Below are positions 33,005 through 42,853 of a stretch of 64,000 nucleotides of DNA, piece by piece. The notes below the pieces were generated by a model that worked only from the letters and a program-made list of their open reading frames with translations, searched no databases and was not told the DNA's origin. Source of the stretch: an uncultured Bacilli bacterium (GTDB lineage Bacteria; Bacillota_I; Bacilli_A; RF39; UBA660); contig CAKOPN010000003.1 in the NCBI GenBank assembly GCA_934100165.1, positions 124,001 to 188,000 of the forward strand, written 5' to 3'. Numbering within the stretch: position 1 is the first letter of the stretch; each line of letters opens with the position of its first letter. Position numbers and translations under genes: made by a program.

Positions 33005-33794
33005 AGTAATAGGAATAAGTTTTACTAATTCAAATAGAGTATATTATTTTTCACCAAATGATATTATAGTTGAAAAAAAAGATAAAGTAATTGTTGAAAC
33101 TGAAAGAGGCATGCAAATCGGTACAGTTGTTACAGAACTTATAAATCTTGATAAGGAAAAAGTGGTTTTACCAATTAAAACAGTTTTACGAAAAGCAACA
33201 GAAGAAGATTTAAAAAAGCAGGAAGAAAACGATAAACTAAGTCTAATAGCTTTAGACAATGCAAAAAAAATAGCAAAAAAATTAAATTTAGAAATGAATT
33301 TTACAAGTTGCAGTTTTACATTGGACAAAAATCAACTAATATTTAATTTTACTGCAGATGATAGAATTGATTTTAGAGAGTTAGCTAAAAAATTAGCGGG
33401 AATATATAAAACAAGAATTGAATTAAGACAAATTGGAGTAAGGGATAAGGCAAAAGAAATTGGTGGGTTAGGTCCATGTGGTCGTTTTTTGTGTTGTAAT
33501 ACATTTTTAAATGATTTTAATAGTGTTTCAATAAATATGGCTAAGAATCAGTATTTATCTTTAAGCCCATCAAAAATAAATGGTATATGCGGAAGGTTGT
33601 TATGTTGCCTTAAATATGAAGATGATACATATACAGAAATGAAAAAAAATTTCCCACCAATAGGAACTAAAATAAAAAATAAAAATATTGAAGGTAAAGT
33701 AATATCTCATAACTTACTAAAAAATACTTTTACTATAGAAAAAGCGGATAAAACTCAAGAAGAAGTAGAAAATAATTATGAAAACAACAAATGA
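32997..33794 (+). CDS. ricT: PSP1-domain protein RicT (YaaT)
   Basis: 265 residues. N-terminal PSP1 part (VIGISFTNSNRVYYFSPND), then a Cys-rich C-terminal half with GGLGPCGRFLCCNTFLNDF and GICGRLLCCLKYE. These Cys pairs ligate Fe-S clusters in the Bacillus RicA-RicF-RicT complex, which stimulates RNase Y maturation and the phosphorelay for sporulation and competence. It follows holB, as in Bacillus. Confidence 0.95.
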   Translation: MYEVIGISFTNSNRVYYFSPNDIIVEKKDKVIVETERGMQIGTVVTELINLDKEKVVLPIKTVLRKATEEDLKKQEENDKLSLIALDNAKKIAKKLNLEMNFTSCSFTLDKNQLIFNFTADDRIDFRELAKKLAGIYKTRIELRQIGVRDKAKEIGGLGPCGRFLCCNTFLNDFNSVSINMAKNQYLSLSPSKINGICGRLLCCLKYEDDTYTEMKKNFPPIGTKIKNKNIEGKVISHNLLKNTFTIEKADKTQEEVENNYENNK

Positions 33795-34503
33795 TTTATT
33801 AAATTATAAAAATTTAAAAATAGTTCAAGATGATGATTTTTTTAGATTTTCTTTAGACTCTGTATTATTACCGAATTTTGCTACAATTACTAAAAAAACA
33901 AAAAAAATATTAGATTTAGGTACTGGAAATGCTCCTATTCCTATGATATTATCTACAAGAGTAAATGATGACACAGAATTGTATGGTATTGAACTTCAAG
34001 AGAAAATTTTTAGCCTTGCCATAGAATCCTTACAAATTAACAATTTAAGTAAAAGAATTAAACTGATAAATGATGATATGAAAAATTTGCATAATTATTT
34101 TGCTATAAATTCATTTGATTTAATATTGTCTAATCCACCATATTTTAAACTTTTTGAAAATTCAACAACAAATGATATAATTGAAAAAACCATAGCAAGA
34201 CACGAAAAAGCTATTACGTTAAATCAAATTGTTGAAATTGCTAAGTTATACTTAAAAAATGGTGGAACTTTTGCAATGGTTCATCGAACAGATAGAATGA
34301 TAGAGATACTAGAAATACTTAAAAAGAATAAACTTGAACCAAAGAAATTACAATTGATATATCCAAAAGAAAATTCAGAATCCAATTTAATGCTTATTGA
34401 AGCGAGAAAAAATGGCAATCCTGGTTTAAAAGTTTTAGCACCAATTATAACGCATTACAATAATGGAGAGTATACAGATCAAATAAAAAAATACTTTGAA
34501 TAA
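33778..34503 (+). CDS. tRNA1(Val) adenine-37-N6-type methyltransferase (YabB/TrmN6)
   Basis: 241 residues. SAM-binding KILDLGTGNAPIPMIL and the catalytic SNPPYF motif of N6-adenine methylases, plus the N-terminal DDFFRFSLDSVLLPNF characteristic of the YabB/YfiC group. It overlaps ricT by 17 bp. In Bacillus yabA lies between these genes; it is missing here. Confidence 0.92.
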   Translation: MKTTNDLLNYKNLKIVQDDDFFRFSLDSVLLPNFATITKKTKKILDLGTGNAPIPMILSTRVNDDTELYGIELQEKIFSLAIESLQINNLSKRIKLINDDMKNLHNYFAINSFDLILSNPPYFKLFENSTTNDIIEKTIARHEKAITLNQIVEIAKLYLKNGGTFAMVHRTDRMIEILEILKKNKLEPKKLQLIYPKENSESNLMLIEARKNGNPGLKVLAPIITHYNNGEYTDQIKKYFE

Positions 34504-34538
34504 TAAATAATAAGAATTAATATAACAGGAGAATTGAA

Positions 34539-35102
34539 ATGAAACTTATTGTAGGATTAGGTAATCCAGGGAAAGAATATGAAAAAACTAGACATAATAT
34601 AGGATTTATTTTTATTGATGCATTGGCCAAAAAGTTAAATATTTCTATAGATAAAGAAAAATTTAACGGTTTATATACAACAACAATAATAAATGGAGAA
34701 AAAGTTGTTTTATTAAAGCCCCTTTCATATATGAATCTATCAGGAGAAGTTGTTATAAGATTCAAGGAATTTTATAAAATAGATATAAAAGATATACTAG
34801 TAATTAGCGATGATTTAGACATGGAATTTGGTAAAATAAGATTAAGACAAAATGGTTCTAGTGGCGGCCATAATGGTTTAAAAAACATAGAGTTGCATCT
34901 ACATAGTTCAGAGTATAAAAGATTAAAAATAGGAATATCAAATAACAAAATGATTGATACCAAAGACTATGTTCTTGGTAAATTTTCTGAACAAGAAATA
35001 GAGATTATAGAAAATTTAAAATCAAAAGTAACAAGTTTATTACTTGATTTTATAAACGAAGTAGAATTTACAGACCTTATGTCTAAATATAATGGGAAAT
35101 AA
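34539..35102 (+). CDS. pth: Peptidyl-tRNA hydrolase
   Basis: 187 residues: MKLIVGLGNPGKEYEKTRHN with Asn9 and catalytic His19 in the expected places, then LLKPLSYMNLSGE and SGGHNGLKNIE. It recycles peptidyl-tRNA released from stalled ribosomes. It sits directly before mfd, as in Bacillus. Confidence 0.98.
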   Translation: MKLIVGLGNPGKEYEKTRHNIGFIFIDALAKKLNISIDKEKFNGLYTTTIINGEKVVLLKPLSYMNLSGEVVIRFKEFYKIDIKDILVISDDLDMEFGKIRLRQNGSSGGHNGLKNIELHLHSSEYKRLKIGISNNKMIDTKDYVLGKFSEQEIEIIENLKSKVTSLLLDFINEVEFTDLMSKYNGK

Positions 35103-35112
35103 TGGTGATACA

Positions 35113-38100
35113 ATGAATCTACTAACAGATTTAGCAAAAATTCATTTAGAAGAAAAAAATGGATTCATCGGTTTAAATGATGAGTTCTTTTCGCTTTGTA
35201 TAAAAAAAATATTTGATGAGAACAACCAAGATATACTCATAGTAACTCCAACACTTTTTGAGGCAAATATTATAAGTAATTATTTATCAGTTTATTTAGA
35301 GAACAATTATCTTTTTCCAATGGATGATTTTTTAACAAGTGAATCAATAGCAATTAGTCCAGACCTAAAAATAACTAGATTAGAAACTTTAAATAAAACA
35401 TTAAATAAGAATAAAAAGATAGTTGTCACTCACTTAAATGGTTATTTGCGCTATTTGCCAGAAAAAGAATTATATGAGAAAGCAATAGTTAGAATTAAGA
35501 AAGGTGACGAATATTTACGTGAAAAGTTAATTAAAGATTTAAATCGTTTGGGATATTCACGAGAAACTTTAGTTACAAAAACGGGTGAAATAGGTGTAAG
35601 AGGATACATTGTTGATATATTTCCAATTGAATATAATCATCCAATACGTATAGAATTCTTTGATGATGAAATAGAATCTATAAGAATATTTGATGAAGAT
35701 ACACAAAAAACCATTGAAGAAATTCAAAACTGTACTATTATGCCAAATACAGAATTCCTATTACCAGTAGAAAATGAAGAGATAAATAATCAGAAATATT
35801 TGAAAATATTATCAGATGGTAAAGTTAATTCAATATATGATTATTTAAACAATCCAATAACAGTATTTAAAAACTACCAGCAAATAGAGTCATCATATAA
35901 ATTATTGCTAGAGCAAATGTTTGAGTACAAAAATGATAAAGATGTAGATTTCAGTTCTGACTATATGTTTAATTTATATGACATTAAATATGAGAAAGTG
36001 GTTTATTATAACACTATTGATAACATAATAGATGGAATACCTAAAAAGAATATTACAGATTTTAATGTAAAAGACGTCGGGAAATTTAATGAAAATATTG
36101 AGTCTATCAACAAATATATAGATGAGCAAATATATTTAAATAACACAATAATCATTGCATTGAAAGATTATCAAATAAGAAGTTTTGTAAAGTTTCTAGA
36201 ACACAGTTATGTACTAACAACATATGCTAGCATATTAGAAAATAACGTAAATATAATTGACTTACCTCTTGAAAAGGGTTTTATATACAAAAATTATATA
36301 TTATTAACAGAAAATGAATTGTTCTCAAAACATACAAACAAGGTAAAATATAAAACAAACTTTAAGTATTCAACAAAAATAAAGAATATTAACAATTTAG
36401 AAATAGGCGATTATATAGTTCACAGTCTTCATGGAATTGGAATTTATAATGGAATTAAAACACTAAAACAGAATGACTTATTGAAAGATTATATTGAAAT
36501 ACTATACCAAGGAAAAGATAAACTATATATTCCAGTGGAAAAAATAGATTTAATAAGTAAATATACAGGTAAAGAAGGAACAGTTCCTAAAATTAACAAA
36601 CTTGGTGGAACTGAATGGACAAAGACAAAACTACGTGTAAGGCAAAAAGTAAAAGATATTGCTGATAAACTTATAAAATTATATGCCAAAAGAGAAATGC
36701 AAAAAGGTTTTCAATTTAGCAAAGATGATGAGCTTCAACTATTATTTGAAAATGAATTTCAATATACCCCAACTAAAGATCAACTGTACGTTACAAAGCA
36801 AATTAAAGATGATATGGAATCATCAACTCCAATGGATAGACTCTTATGTGGTGATGTAGGTTATGGTAAGACAGAAGTTGCTTTTAGAGCTATTTTTAAA
36901 GCTGTAAATGATGGAAAGCAAGTATTATATTTGTGCCCAACTACAATTTTATCCAGTCAACAGTATGAAAATGCTATACAAAGATTTAAAAATTTCCCAG
37001 TAAATATAGCACTTTTAAATAGATTTACAACTCCAAAAGAGACTAAACACATTATAGAAGGTCTTAAAGATAAAAGCATAGATGTAGTTTTTGGTACTCG
37101 TAGACTCTTAAGTAGTGATATTCAACCTAAAGATTTGGGACTCCTAATAATAGATGAAGAACAACGTTTTGGAGTAGTTCATAAAGAAAAAATTAAAGAA
37201 TACAAAGAAAATGTTGATGTTTTAACACTTACAGCAACCCCTATACCAAGAACTTTACAAATGTCTATGACTGGATTGAGGAGTCTTTCTATTATTGAAA
37301 CTCCACCAGTTGATAGATATCCTGTGCAAACTTATGTTTTGGAGGAAAATAATCATATTATTAAAGATGCTATATACAAAGAATTATCAAGAAATGGTCA
37401 GATTTTTATTTTGTACAATAGAGTTGAAACAATAGAAAACAAAAAGGCAGAACTTGAGAAGCTCGTGCCAGAGGCAAAGATAATAGATGCTCATGGTCAG
37501 ATGAATAAATCAGAACTCGAAAACAGAATGATAGACTTTATAGATCATAAGTATGATATTATGTTGTGTACAACAATAATAGAAACGGGTATAGATATTC
37601 CAAATGTAAATACTCTTATAATATATAATGCTGATAGATTTGGCTTGAGTCAGCTATATCAAATTAGAGGGCGCGTTGGTAGAAGCAATAAGATCGCATA
37701 TGCATACTTAATGTATGAACCACATAAAATGTTAAATGATACAGCTATTAAACGTCTTAATGTTATTAAAGAATTTACAGAGCTAGGTAGTGGATTTAAG
37801 ATTGCAACTAGAGACTTGTCTATTAGAGGCGCAGGAGATATATTAGGCAGTGAACAAGCAGGATTTATTGATAACGTTGGAATAGAATTATATTTGAATA
37901 TTTTAAATGAAGAAGTTGCCAAGTTAAAAGGTGAAAAAATAGAAGATAATTCTGAAGAACAAGATGAGAAACCACTACTTAATGTTGAAACACATATATC
38001 TGACGATTATGTAGATGATAATGATTTGAAAATTGAAATACATAAAAAGATAAATGAAATTGATTCAAAAGAAAAATTGTTACAAGTAAAATCAGAATTA

Positions 38101-38415
38101 GAAGATCGTTTTGGTAAAGTAAGTGAATCTGTTGAAATTTATATGTACGAAGAATGGTTTGAAAAACTAGCTAAAAAGCTTGAAATAGAAAAGGTAAATC
38201 AAACTAAAAACTACATAGAACTAATATTCAGCGAAAATATGACAAATAAAATAGATGGAGAAAAATTGTTTGTAGATGCATTCAAAATTTCAAGAATGTT
38301 TAGATTCGGTTTACGTGATAAGAGATTATCAATTATTTTAGATACAATAAAATTAGAAAAAAATTACATTTATTTAATAACAGAGCTACTTACAAAAATA
38401 GAATTTAAAAAATAG
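35113..38415 (+). CDS. mfd: Transcription-repair coupling factor Mfd
   Basis: 1100 residues from the ATG at 35113 (GGTGATACA just upstream). UvrB-like N-terminal domains, an RNA-polymerase-interaction domain around EIGDYIVHSLHGIGIYNGIK, translocase Walker A GDVGYGKTEVAFRA, the DEEQRFGV box, TATPIPRTLQMSM, and GRVGRSNKIAYAYL, with the TRCF C-terminal domain after about 970. It displaces stalled RNA polymerase and recruits UvrA. Confidence 0.98.
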   Translation: MNLLTDLAKIHLEEKNGFIGLNDEFFSLCIKKIFDENNQDILIVTPTLFEANIISNYLSVYLENNYLFPMDDFLTSESIAISPDLKITRLETLNKTLNKNKKIVVTHLNGYLRYLPEKELYEKAIVRIKKGDEYLREKLIKDLNRLGYSRETLVTKTGEIGVRGYIVDIFPIEYNHPIRIEFFDDEIESIRIFDEDTQKTIEEIQNCTIMPNTEFLLPVENEEINNQKYLKILSDGKVNSIYDYLNNPITVFKNYQQIESSYKLLLEQMFEYKNDKDVDFSSDYMFNLYDIKYEKVVYYNTIDNIIDGIPKKNITDFNVKDVGKFNENIESINKYIDEQIYLNNTIIIALKDYQIRSFVKFLEHSYVLTTYASILENNVNIIDLPLEKGFIYKNYILLTENELFSKHTNKVKYKTNFKYSTKIKNINNLEIGDYIVHSLHGIGIYNGIKTLKQNDLLKDYIEILYQGKDKLYIPVEKIDLISKYTGKEGTVPKINKLGGTEWTKTKLRVRQKVKDIADKLIKLYAKREMQKGFQFSKDDELQLLFENEFQYTPTKDQLYVTKQIKDDMESSTPMDRLLCGDVGYGKTEVAFRAIFKAVNDGKQVLYLCPTTILSSQQYENAIQRFKNFPVNIALLNRFTTPKETKHIIEGLKDKSIDVVFGTRRLLSSDIQPKDLGLLIIDEEQRFGVVHKEKIKEYKENVDVLTLTATPIPRTLQMSMTGLRSLSIIETPPVDRYPVQTYVLEENNHIIKDAIYKELSRNGQIFILYNRVETIENKKAELEKLVPEAKIIDAHGQMNKSELENRMIDFIDHKYDIMLCTTIIETGIDIPNVNTLIIYNADRFGLSQLYQIRGRVGRSNKIAYAYLMYEPHKMLNDTAIKRLNVIKEFTELGSGFKIATRDLSIRGAGDILGSEQAGFIDNVGIELYLNILNEEVAKLKGEKIEDNSEEQDEKPLLNVETHISDDYVDDNDLKIEIHKKINEIDSKEKLLQVKSELEDRFGKVSESVEIYMYEEWFEKLAKKLEIEKVNQTKNYIELIFSENMTNKIDGEKLFVDAFKISRMFRFGLRDKRLSIILDTIKLEKNYIYLITELLTKIEFKK

Positions 38416-38420
38416 ATTTC

Positions 38421-38449
38421 TTGACTAGAACTTTTATATTTGTTAATAT
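38421..38449 (+). promoter_or_regulatory. Promoter upstream of the 38.5-kb hypothetical gene
   Basis: TTGACT (38421-38426), 17-bp spacer, TAATAT (38444-38449), just after mfd. Confidence 0.65.
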
Positions 38450-38482
38450 CATATTATGTAATGATAGAAAAAGGTGTTTATA

Positions 38483-39109
38483 ATGGAAATGGATATAAAT
38501 AAGATGTTTCAAGATAAAAACAAGGAAATATTTAGAAACAGTTTGACTCTTGAAATGGAAAGAAACCTTGAAGCATTAAAACATACCACGGATAATTTAG
38601 TGGCTCTTGAAATAAATAAGCTTATGATGTTTTTCTCAAAATATTTTGAGGAAGTAAATATTGAATATAAGAAAGAGGAGCTTCTTGGAATACTATACAA
38701 AGAAAAAATTAAATTAAATAATATTGTAAATGCCAAAATTGAAGATAAAAAGATTAGAATAAAAGAAAACTTTTTGAGCAAGGAAATTAATGATAATGAA
38801 ATAAAAGAAGAATACTTAGATTCTTATGCTGAAGAACTTCAAAAAGAAACAGAAAGACTAAATAGTGAATTGGATTTAGCATTGAAAAAAGAAATATGTA
38901 CAAATTTTTCAAGTGAAATATTAAAAAAGTATAAAATGACGGATATCAACCAAATTGAAAGAATTAACAGCAGAATAAACATCTTGTTTAGAGATACAAT
39001 AATTAGAAGAATTAAGGAAGAATCAGAGTTCAGAGATGAATCTTTAAAAAATATGTCTTCTGAATCATATAATAAATATGTGGATCTAAATAGTAAAACT
39101 CTCCAATAA
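38483..39109 (+). CDS. Hypothetical coiled-coil protein between mfd and spoVT
   Basis: 208 residues starting MEMDINKMFQDKNKEIFRN, preceded by AAGGTG; the longer frame starts at a GTG inside that site. It is Glu/Lys/Asn-rich and predicted almost entirely helical, with no membrane segment, Cys pair or known catalytic motif. It has its own promoter and terminator, so it is a single-gene unit. I do not recognise the family. Bacillus has a membrane protein (spoVB type) or other genes near here, and this is not one of them. Confidence 0.8.
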   Translation: MEMDINKMFQDKNKEIFRNSLTLEMERNLEALKHTTDNLVALEINKLMMFFSKYFEEVNIEYKKEELLGILYKEKIKLNNIVNAKIEDKKIRIKENFLSKEINDNEIKEEYLDSYAEELQKETERLNSELDLALKKEICTNFSSEILKKYKMTDINQIERINSRINILFRDTIIRRIKEESEFRDESLKNMSSESYNKYVDLNSKTLQ

Positions 39110-39138
39110 CTCACTAATTTACTAGTGAGTTTTTATTT
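39108..39138 (+). terminator. Terminator before spoVT
   Basis: AACTCACTA and TAGTGAGTT form a 9-bp stem with a 6-base loop, followed by TTTATTTT. Confidence 0.88.
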
Positions 39139-39257
39139 TGGTAAAAATTACCAAAGGAAAACACCACATAAAAAGCTTATAATTTACTTATAAGTTAATT
39201 TATGTATAAAAACGAAATATTAGTAAAAGATAATTGTATAGTGGATTGGAGGACAAA

Positions 39258-39785
39258 ATGGAAACAACTGGAGTAGTAAGAAGAATTGATGAACTTGGTA
39301 GAATAGTAATACCTAAGGAGATAAGAAGAACTCTAGGAATTAAAGATGGTTCCTCACTTGAAATATATGTTGATAAAGATGTTGTAGCATTAAAAAAACA
39401 TTCAACCATGAGTAATTTAGTTGAATTAGCTAGTATTTATACGGAATCTGTATATGCTACGCTTAAAAGAGAACTATTTATAACTGACTGCGACAATATA
39501 ATATCTTGCCCCAATACAAGAAAAAAAGAATTTTTAAATAAGCAAATAAGTAAATATTTAGATGAGTGCATTAAGGAAAGAAAAGAAGTTATTGAAGAAG
39601 ATATAAAAAAACTATCAATAACAGAAGAAAAAAGTCTTTCATGTAGTTATATGATTTGCCCAATAAGTGCTAATGGCGATATAATTGGTCTTGTAATTTT
39701 AACAAGTGAAACAAAAATTAAAGATTCAGAACGAAACATTGCTATAATAGCTTCGCAATTTTTAGGAAAAAATATTGAAGAATAG
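39258..39785 (+). CDS. spoVT: Stage V sporulation protein T (AbrB-type regulator)
   Basis: 175 residues from ATG 39258 (TGGAGGACAAA upstream). N-terminal swapped-hairpin AbrB domain: METTGVVRRIDELGRIVIPK and EIRRTLGIKDGSSLEIYVD. A C-terminal GAF-like domain has ITDCDNIISCPNTRKKEFLN and MICPISANGDIIGLVILTSE. Length and both halves match SpoVT, not AbrB or Abh. In Bacillus it is made under sigma-G and tunes forespore gene expression. I see no convincing sigma-G hexamers upstream. Confidence 0.95.
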   Translation: METTGVVRRIDELGRIVIPKEIRRTLGIKDGSSLEIYVDKDVVALKKHSTMSNLVELASIYTESVYATLKRELFITDCDNIISCPNTRKKEFLNKQISKYLDECIKERKEVIEEDIKKLSITEEKSLSCSYMICPISANGDIIGLVILTSETKIKDSERNIAIIASQFLGKNIEE

Positions 39786-39803
39786 AAACTCATATGTTAT
39801 AAT
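39775..39803 (+). promoter_or_regulatory. Promoter of the T-box dut-metG unit
   Basis: TTGAAG (39775-39780, inside the last codons of spoVT), 17-bp spacer, TATAAT (39798-39803). Confidence 0.7.
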
Positions 39804-39811
39804 TGCTCTAT

Positions 39812-40030
39812 ATTTAAATGTGATGAAGGAAAAGAGAGAAAACATCCTCTATCAAAGAGAGTCTTATTAGGTGAGAGAAGATATAGAGAGTTTTTGAAGA
39901 TGGTTTCTAGAACTAATTAGTATTTTACTAATTCGCTTGTAGCGTTATCAAAGAGAGTGCATAAATTATTTTATGAATTAAGGTGGTACCACGGTTAAGT
40001 TCGTCCTTTGTTGGATGAACTTTTTTTATA
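39812..40030 (+). promoter_or_regulatory. T-box riboswitch, probably tRNA-Met
   Basis: Leader of about 215 nt. The T-box sequence AAGGTGGTACCACGG lies at 39980-39994. A terminator AGTTCGTCC-TTTGTT-GGATGAACT with T residues follows (39998-40027). A Stem I region carries the usual AGAGAG/GAGAGAAGA elements. A candidate specifier ATG followed by G lies near 39899. The UGGU acceptor-binding bulge fits a tRNA with discriminator A, such as tRNA-Met. The downstream genes are dut and metG, which supports methionyl-tRNA sensing. Confidence 0.88.
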
Positions 40031-40045
40031 TTAGGAGGTGTAAAT

Positions 40046-40537
40046 ATGGGAAGACATTTTGAAAAAATAAGCTTTGAACAGTTTAAAAAGGATGTAAGTG
40101 ATGACAAAAAATTATATGAAGAATATATGTTGCCAAGACGTGCAACAAAACATAGTGCTGGTTATGACTTTTTTTCACTATTTGATTTTACTTTAAAAAA
40201 AGGAGAGAAAATAACACTTCCAACTGGAGTTAAAGTAGTAATGGAAGATGATGAGATGCTTATGATTGTTGTTAGAAGCAGCATGGGGTTTAAATACAAC
40301 GTTCGAATGTGCAATCAAGTAGGAATCTTAGAAAATGATTATTATAATAATCCAAAAAATGAAGGACACACATTTATTAAAATACAAAATGAAGGCGATA
40401 AAGACTTTATTGTAAAAAAAGGAGAGGCAATAGGGCAGGGAATATTCGTACGATTCCTAACCGTTGATAACGAGGAAGAAATATTAAATGAAAGGGTTGG
40501 TGGAATAGGTTCCACTAATAAAAATAGAGGTGAATAA
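40046..40537 (+). CDS. dut: dUTP diphosphatase-like protein
   Basis: 163 residues with trimeric dUTPase motifs: PRRATKHSAGYDFFS (motif 1), VRSSMGFKYNVRM (motif 2), NQVGILENDYYNNP (motif 3), GEAIGQGIFVRF (motif 4) and a C-terminal GGIGSTNKN (motif 5). It hydrolyses dUTP to dUMP, limiting uracil in DNA. It is the first gene behind a methionine-type T-box and ends 1 base before the metG start. Confidence 0.93.
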   Translation: MGRHFEKISFEQFKKDVSDDKKLYEEYMLPRRATKHSAGYDFFSLFDFTLKKGEKITLPTGVKVVMEDDEMLMIVVRSSMGFKYNVRMCNQVGILENDYYNNPKNEGHTFIKIQNEGDKDFIVKKGEAIGQGIFVRFLTVDNEEEILNERVGGIGSTNKNRGE

Positions 40538-40538
40538 A

Positions 40539-42086
40539 ATGGAAAAATATTATATAAGTACTGCTATAGCATATACATCAAGTAAACCACATATTGGAAA
40601 CACATATGAAATAGTTTTAGCAGATGCAATAGCAAGACATAAGAGAAATAAAGGTTATGATGTATATTTTCAAACTGGAACAGATGAACATGGCGAGAAA
40701 ATAGAACAAAAAGCAAAAGCAAATAATTTAGACCCACAAGAATATGTAGATAGAATATCTTCACAAGTAAAAAGCATTTGGGATGTTATGAACACAAGTT
40801 ATGATCGTTTTGTAAGAACAACAGATCCAAATCATGAAAAGGTTGTCCAAAAAATATTTAAAAAATTATACGATCAAGGAGACATTTATAAAGGAAAATA
40901 TGAAGGACTATACTGTACACCATGTGAATCATTTTTCACAGAAAGTCAACTAGTAGATGGAAAGTGTCCAGACTGTGGTGGGGAAGTGCACAGTGCCAGT
41001 GAAGAAGCATATTTCTTTAAACTATCTAAATATCAAGATAGGCTAATAAAATACATTGAAGAGCACCCTGAATTTATCCAACCAGAGTCAAGAAAAAATG
41101 AAATGATAAATAATTTCTTAAAACCAGGTCTTCAAGATTTATGTGTTTCAAGATCATCATTCACTTGGGGAATTCCAGTTGATTTTGATCCTAAACACGT
41201 TATTTATGTTTGGATAGATGCACTTACAAACTATATAACAAACATTGGATATGATCCAGATGGTTCAACTGAAGAGTTTGCTAAGTACTGGCCAGCAGAT
41301 TTGCACCTAATAGGAAAAGACATAATAAGATTTCATACAATTTACTGGCCAATTATTTTAATGGCATTAGATTTACCATTGCCAAAGCAAGTTTTTGGAC
41401 ATCCTTGGCTTTTATTTGGAAATGATAAAATGAGTAAATCAAAGGGAAATGTAATGTATGCGGATGATTTAGTAAATTACTTTTCAACTGATGCTATAAG
41501 ATACTATGTATTGCATGAAATACCTTTTGCAAATGATGGTTCTATTACATACGATTTAATTATTGAAAGAATTAACAGTGATCTAGCAAATGTTTTAGGA
41601 AATTTAGTAAATAGAACAATTTCAATGGCAAATAAGTATTTTGATGGAAAAGTATCTAATAAAAATGTAACTACAGAATTTGATAGTGACTTAATAACTC
41701 AAATTAAAGAATTAGATGGTAAAGTAGACAATGATATGGATCATCTAGAAATTGGAAAAGCATTAGATAAGATTTTTGACTTGTTAAGAAGAAGCAACAA
41801 ATATATAGATGAAACAACTCCATGGGCATTAGCAAAAGATGAAAACGAAAAAAATAAATTAGAAACAGTTATATATAATCTATTAGAGTCAATAAGAGTA
41901 TCAGCAGTTGAATTAGAGCCATTTATGCCTGAAACAAGTGAAAATATTTTAAAACAATTAAATACTTCTAACAAGGCAACTACTTATCAAGGAGATAATT
42001 CATATGCAACTACAACACCAGTTCCATTATTTCAAAGAATTGATAAAGTAAAAAAATTAGAAGAAATAGAAAATAGTCTTAAATAG
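40539..42086 (+). CDS. metG: Methionyl-tRNA synthetase
   Basis: 515 residues. Class I motif HIGN (here PHIGNTYEIVLADAIAR), a zinc module around CTPCESFF and CPDCGG, the WIDALTNYI segment, and KMSKSKGN. The C-terminal EMAP/CsaA-like tRNA-binding domain of longer MetRS (about 650) is absent. I chose ATG 40539; the GTG at 40530 belongs to the ribosome-binding site AGAGGTG. Co-transcribed with dut and probably tatD. Confidence 0.97.
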   Translation: MEKYYISTAIAYTSSKPHIGNTYEIVLADAIARHKRNKGYDVYFQTGTDEHGEKIEQKAKANNLDPQEYVDRISSQVKSIWDVMNTSYDRFVRTTDPNHEKVVQKIFKKLYDQGDIYKGKYEGLYCTPCESFFTESQLVDGKCPDCGGEVHSASEEAYFFKLSKYQDRLIKYIEEHPEFIQPESRKNEMINNFLKPGLQDLCVSRSSFTWGIPVDFDPKHVIYVWIDALTNYITNIGYDPDGSTEEFAKYWPADLHLIGKDIIRFHTIYWPIILMALDLPLPKQVFGHPWLLFGNDKMSKSKGNVMYADDLVNYFSTDAIRYYVLHEIPFANDGSITYDLIIERINSDLANVLGNLVNRTISMANKYFDGKVSNKNVTTEFDSDLITQIKELDGKVDNDMDHLEIGKALDKIFDLLRRSNKYIDETTPWALAKDENEKNKLETVIYNLLESIRVSAVELEPFMPETSENILKQLNTSNKATTYQGDNSYATTTPVPLFQRIDKVKKLEEIENSLK

Positions 42087-42097
42087 GAGAAAATAAG

Positions 42098-42850
42098 ATG
42101 TATATAGATACACATTGTCATCTTAGTGAAGAAGATTATTCTTCCATAGATGAAGTTGTACAAAATGCATATAGCGCTAATGTAAAGAAACTCATTATAA
42201 GCGGATGCGATAAAAAAAGCATTGAAGAATCAATTATTCTTGCAGAAAAATACGAAAATGTTTATTTAGCTTTAGGATATCATCCTAGTGAAGCAAATGT
42301 TATTACAAAACAAGATATCGAAAGACTAGAAGATATAGTTAAAAGTAATAAAAAAGTAATTGCCATAGGTGAAATAGGACTGGATTATCATTGGGAAAAG
42401 GATAATAAAGAAACACAAAAATCTCTTTTCAGATCAATGATTGAGTTGGCTAAAAAATATAGTTTACCAGTGGTAATTCATTCAAGAGATGCTTTTCAAG
42501 ATACCTATGATATTTTAAAAAAATCAAAGGTAAAATGTGTAATACACTGTTTTAGTGGCAATATAGAGAATGCTAAAATGTATATTAGTTTAGGATTTAA
42601 ACTAGGCATTGGTGGTGTTTTAACATTTAAAAACTCGAAGTTAAAAGATGTTTTAAAAGAGTTAGAATTATCAAATATTGTTACGGAAACAGATTCACCA
42701 TACTTAACGCCAGAACCATATAGGGGTAAGATAAATGAACCTAAGTATGTTAAGGAAATAATTTCAAGAATTAGCGAAATAAAAGAAATGGATATTGAAA
42801 GTGTAGAAAAAATTATTGAGCAGAATGTAAAAGATACGTTTGGAATATGA
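42098..42850 (+). CDS. tatD: TatD-family metal-dependent hydrolase
   Basis: 250-residue TIM barrel: the HxH motif in MYIDTHCHLSEEDY, then AIGEIGLDYHWEKDNKETQK, PVVIHSRDAF, VIHCFSG and TETDSPYLTPEPYRG, all TatD. A DNase with 3'-5' activity in other bacteria. Follows metG as yabD does in Bacillus. Confidence 0.96.
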   Translation: MYIDTHCHLSEEDYSSIDEVVQNAYSANVKKLIISGCDKKSIEESIILAEKYENVYLALGYHPSEANVITKQDIERLEDIVKSNKKVIAIGEIGLDYHWEKDNKETQKSLFRSMIELAKKYSLPVVIHSRDAFQDTYDILKKSKVKCVIHCFSGNIENAKMYISLGFKLGIGGVLTFKNSKLKDVLKELELSNIVTETDSPYLTPEPYRGKINEPKYVKEIISRISEIKEMDIESVEKIIEQNVKDTFGI

Positions 42851-42853
42851 AAA

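Noticed and set aside
35513..35527. parS-like TTTACGTGAAAAG in mfd
   Set aside because: The CACGTG core is missing, so it is not a parS match.
36991..37006. Noc-site-like AATTTCCCAGTAAATA in mfd
   Set aside because: Only 13 of 16 positions match and the palindrome is broken on both sides; expected by chance in AT-rich coding sequence.
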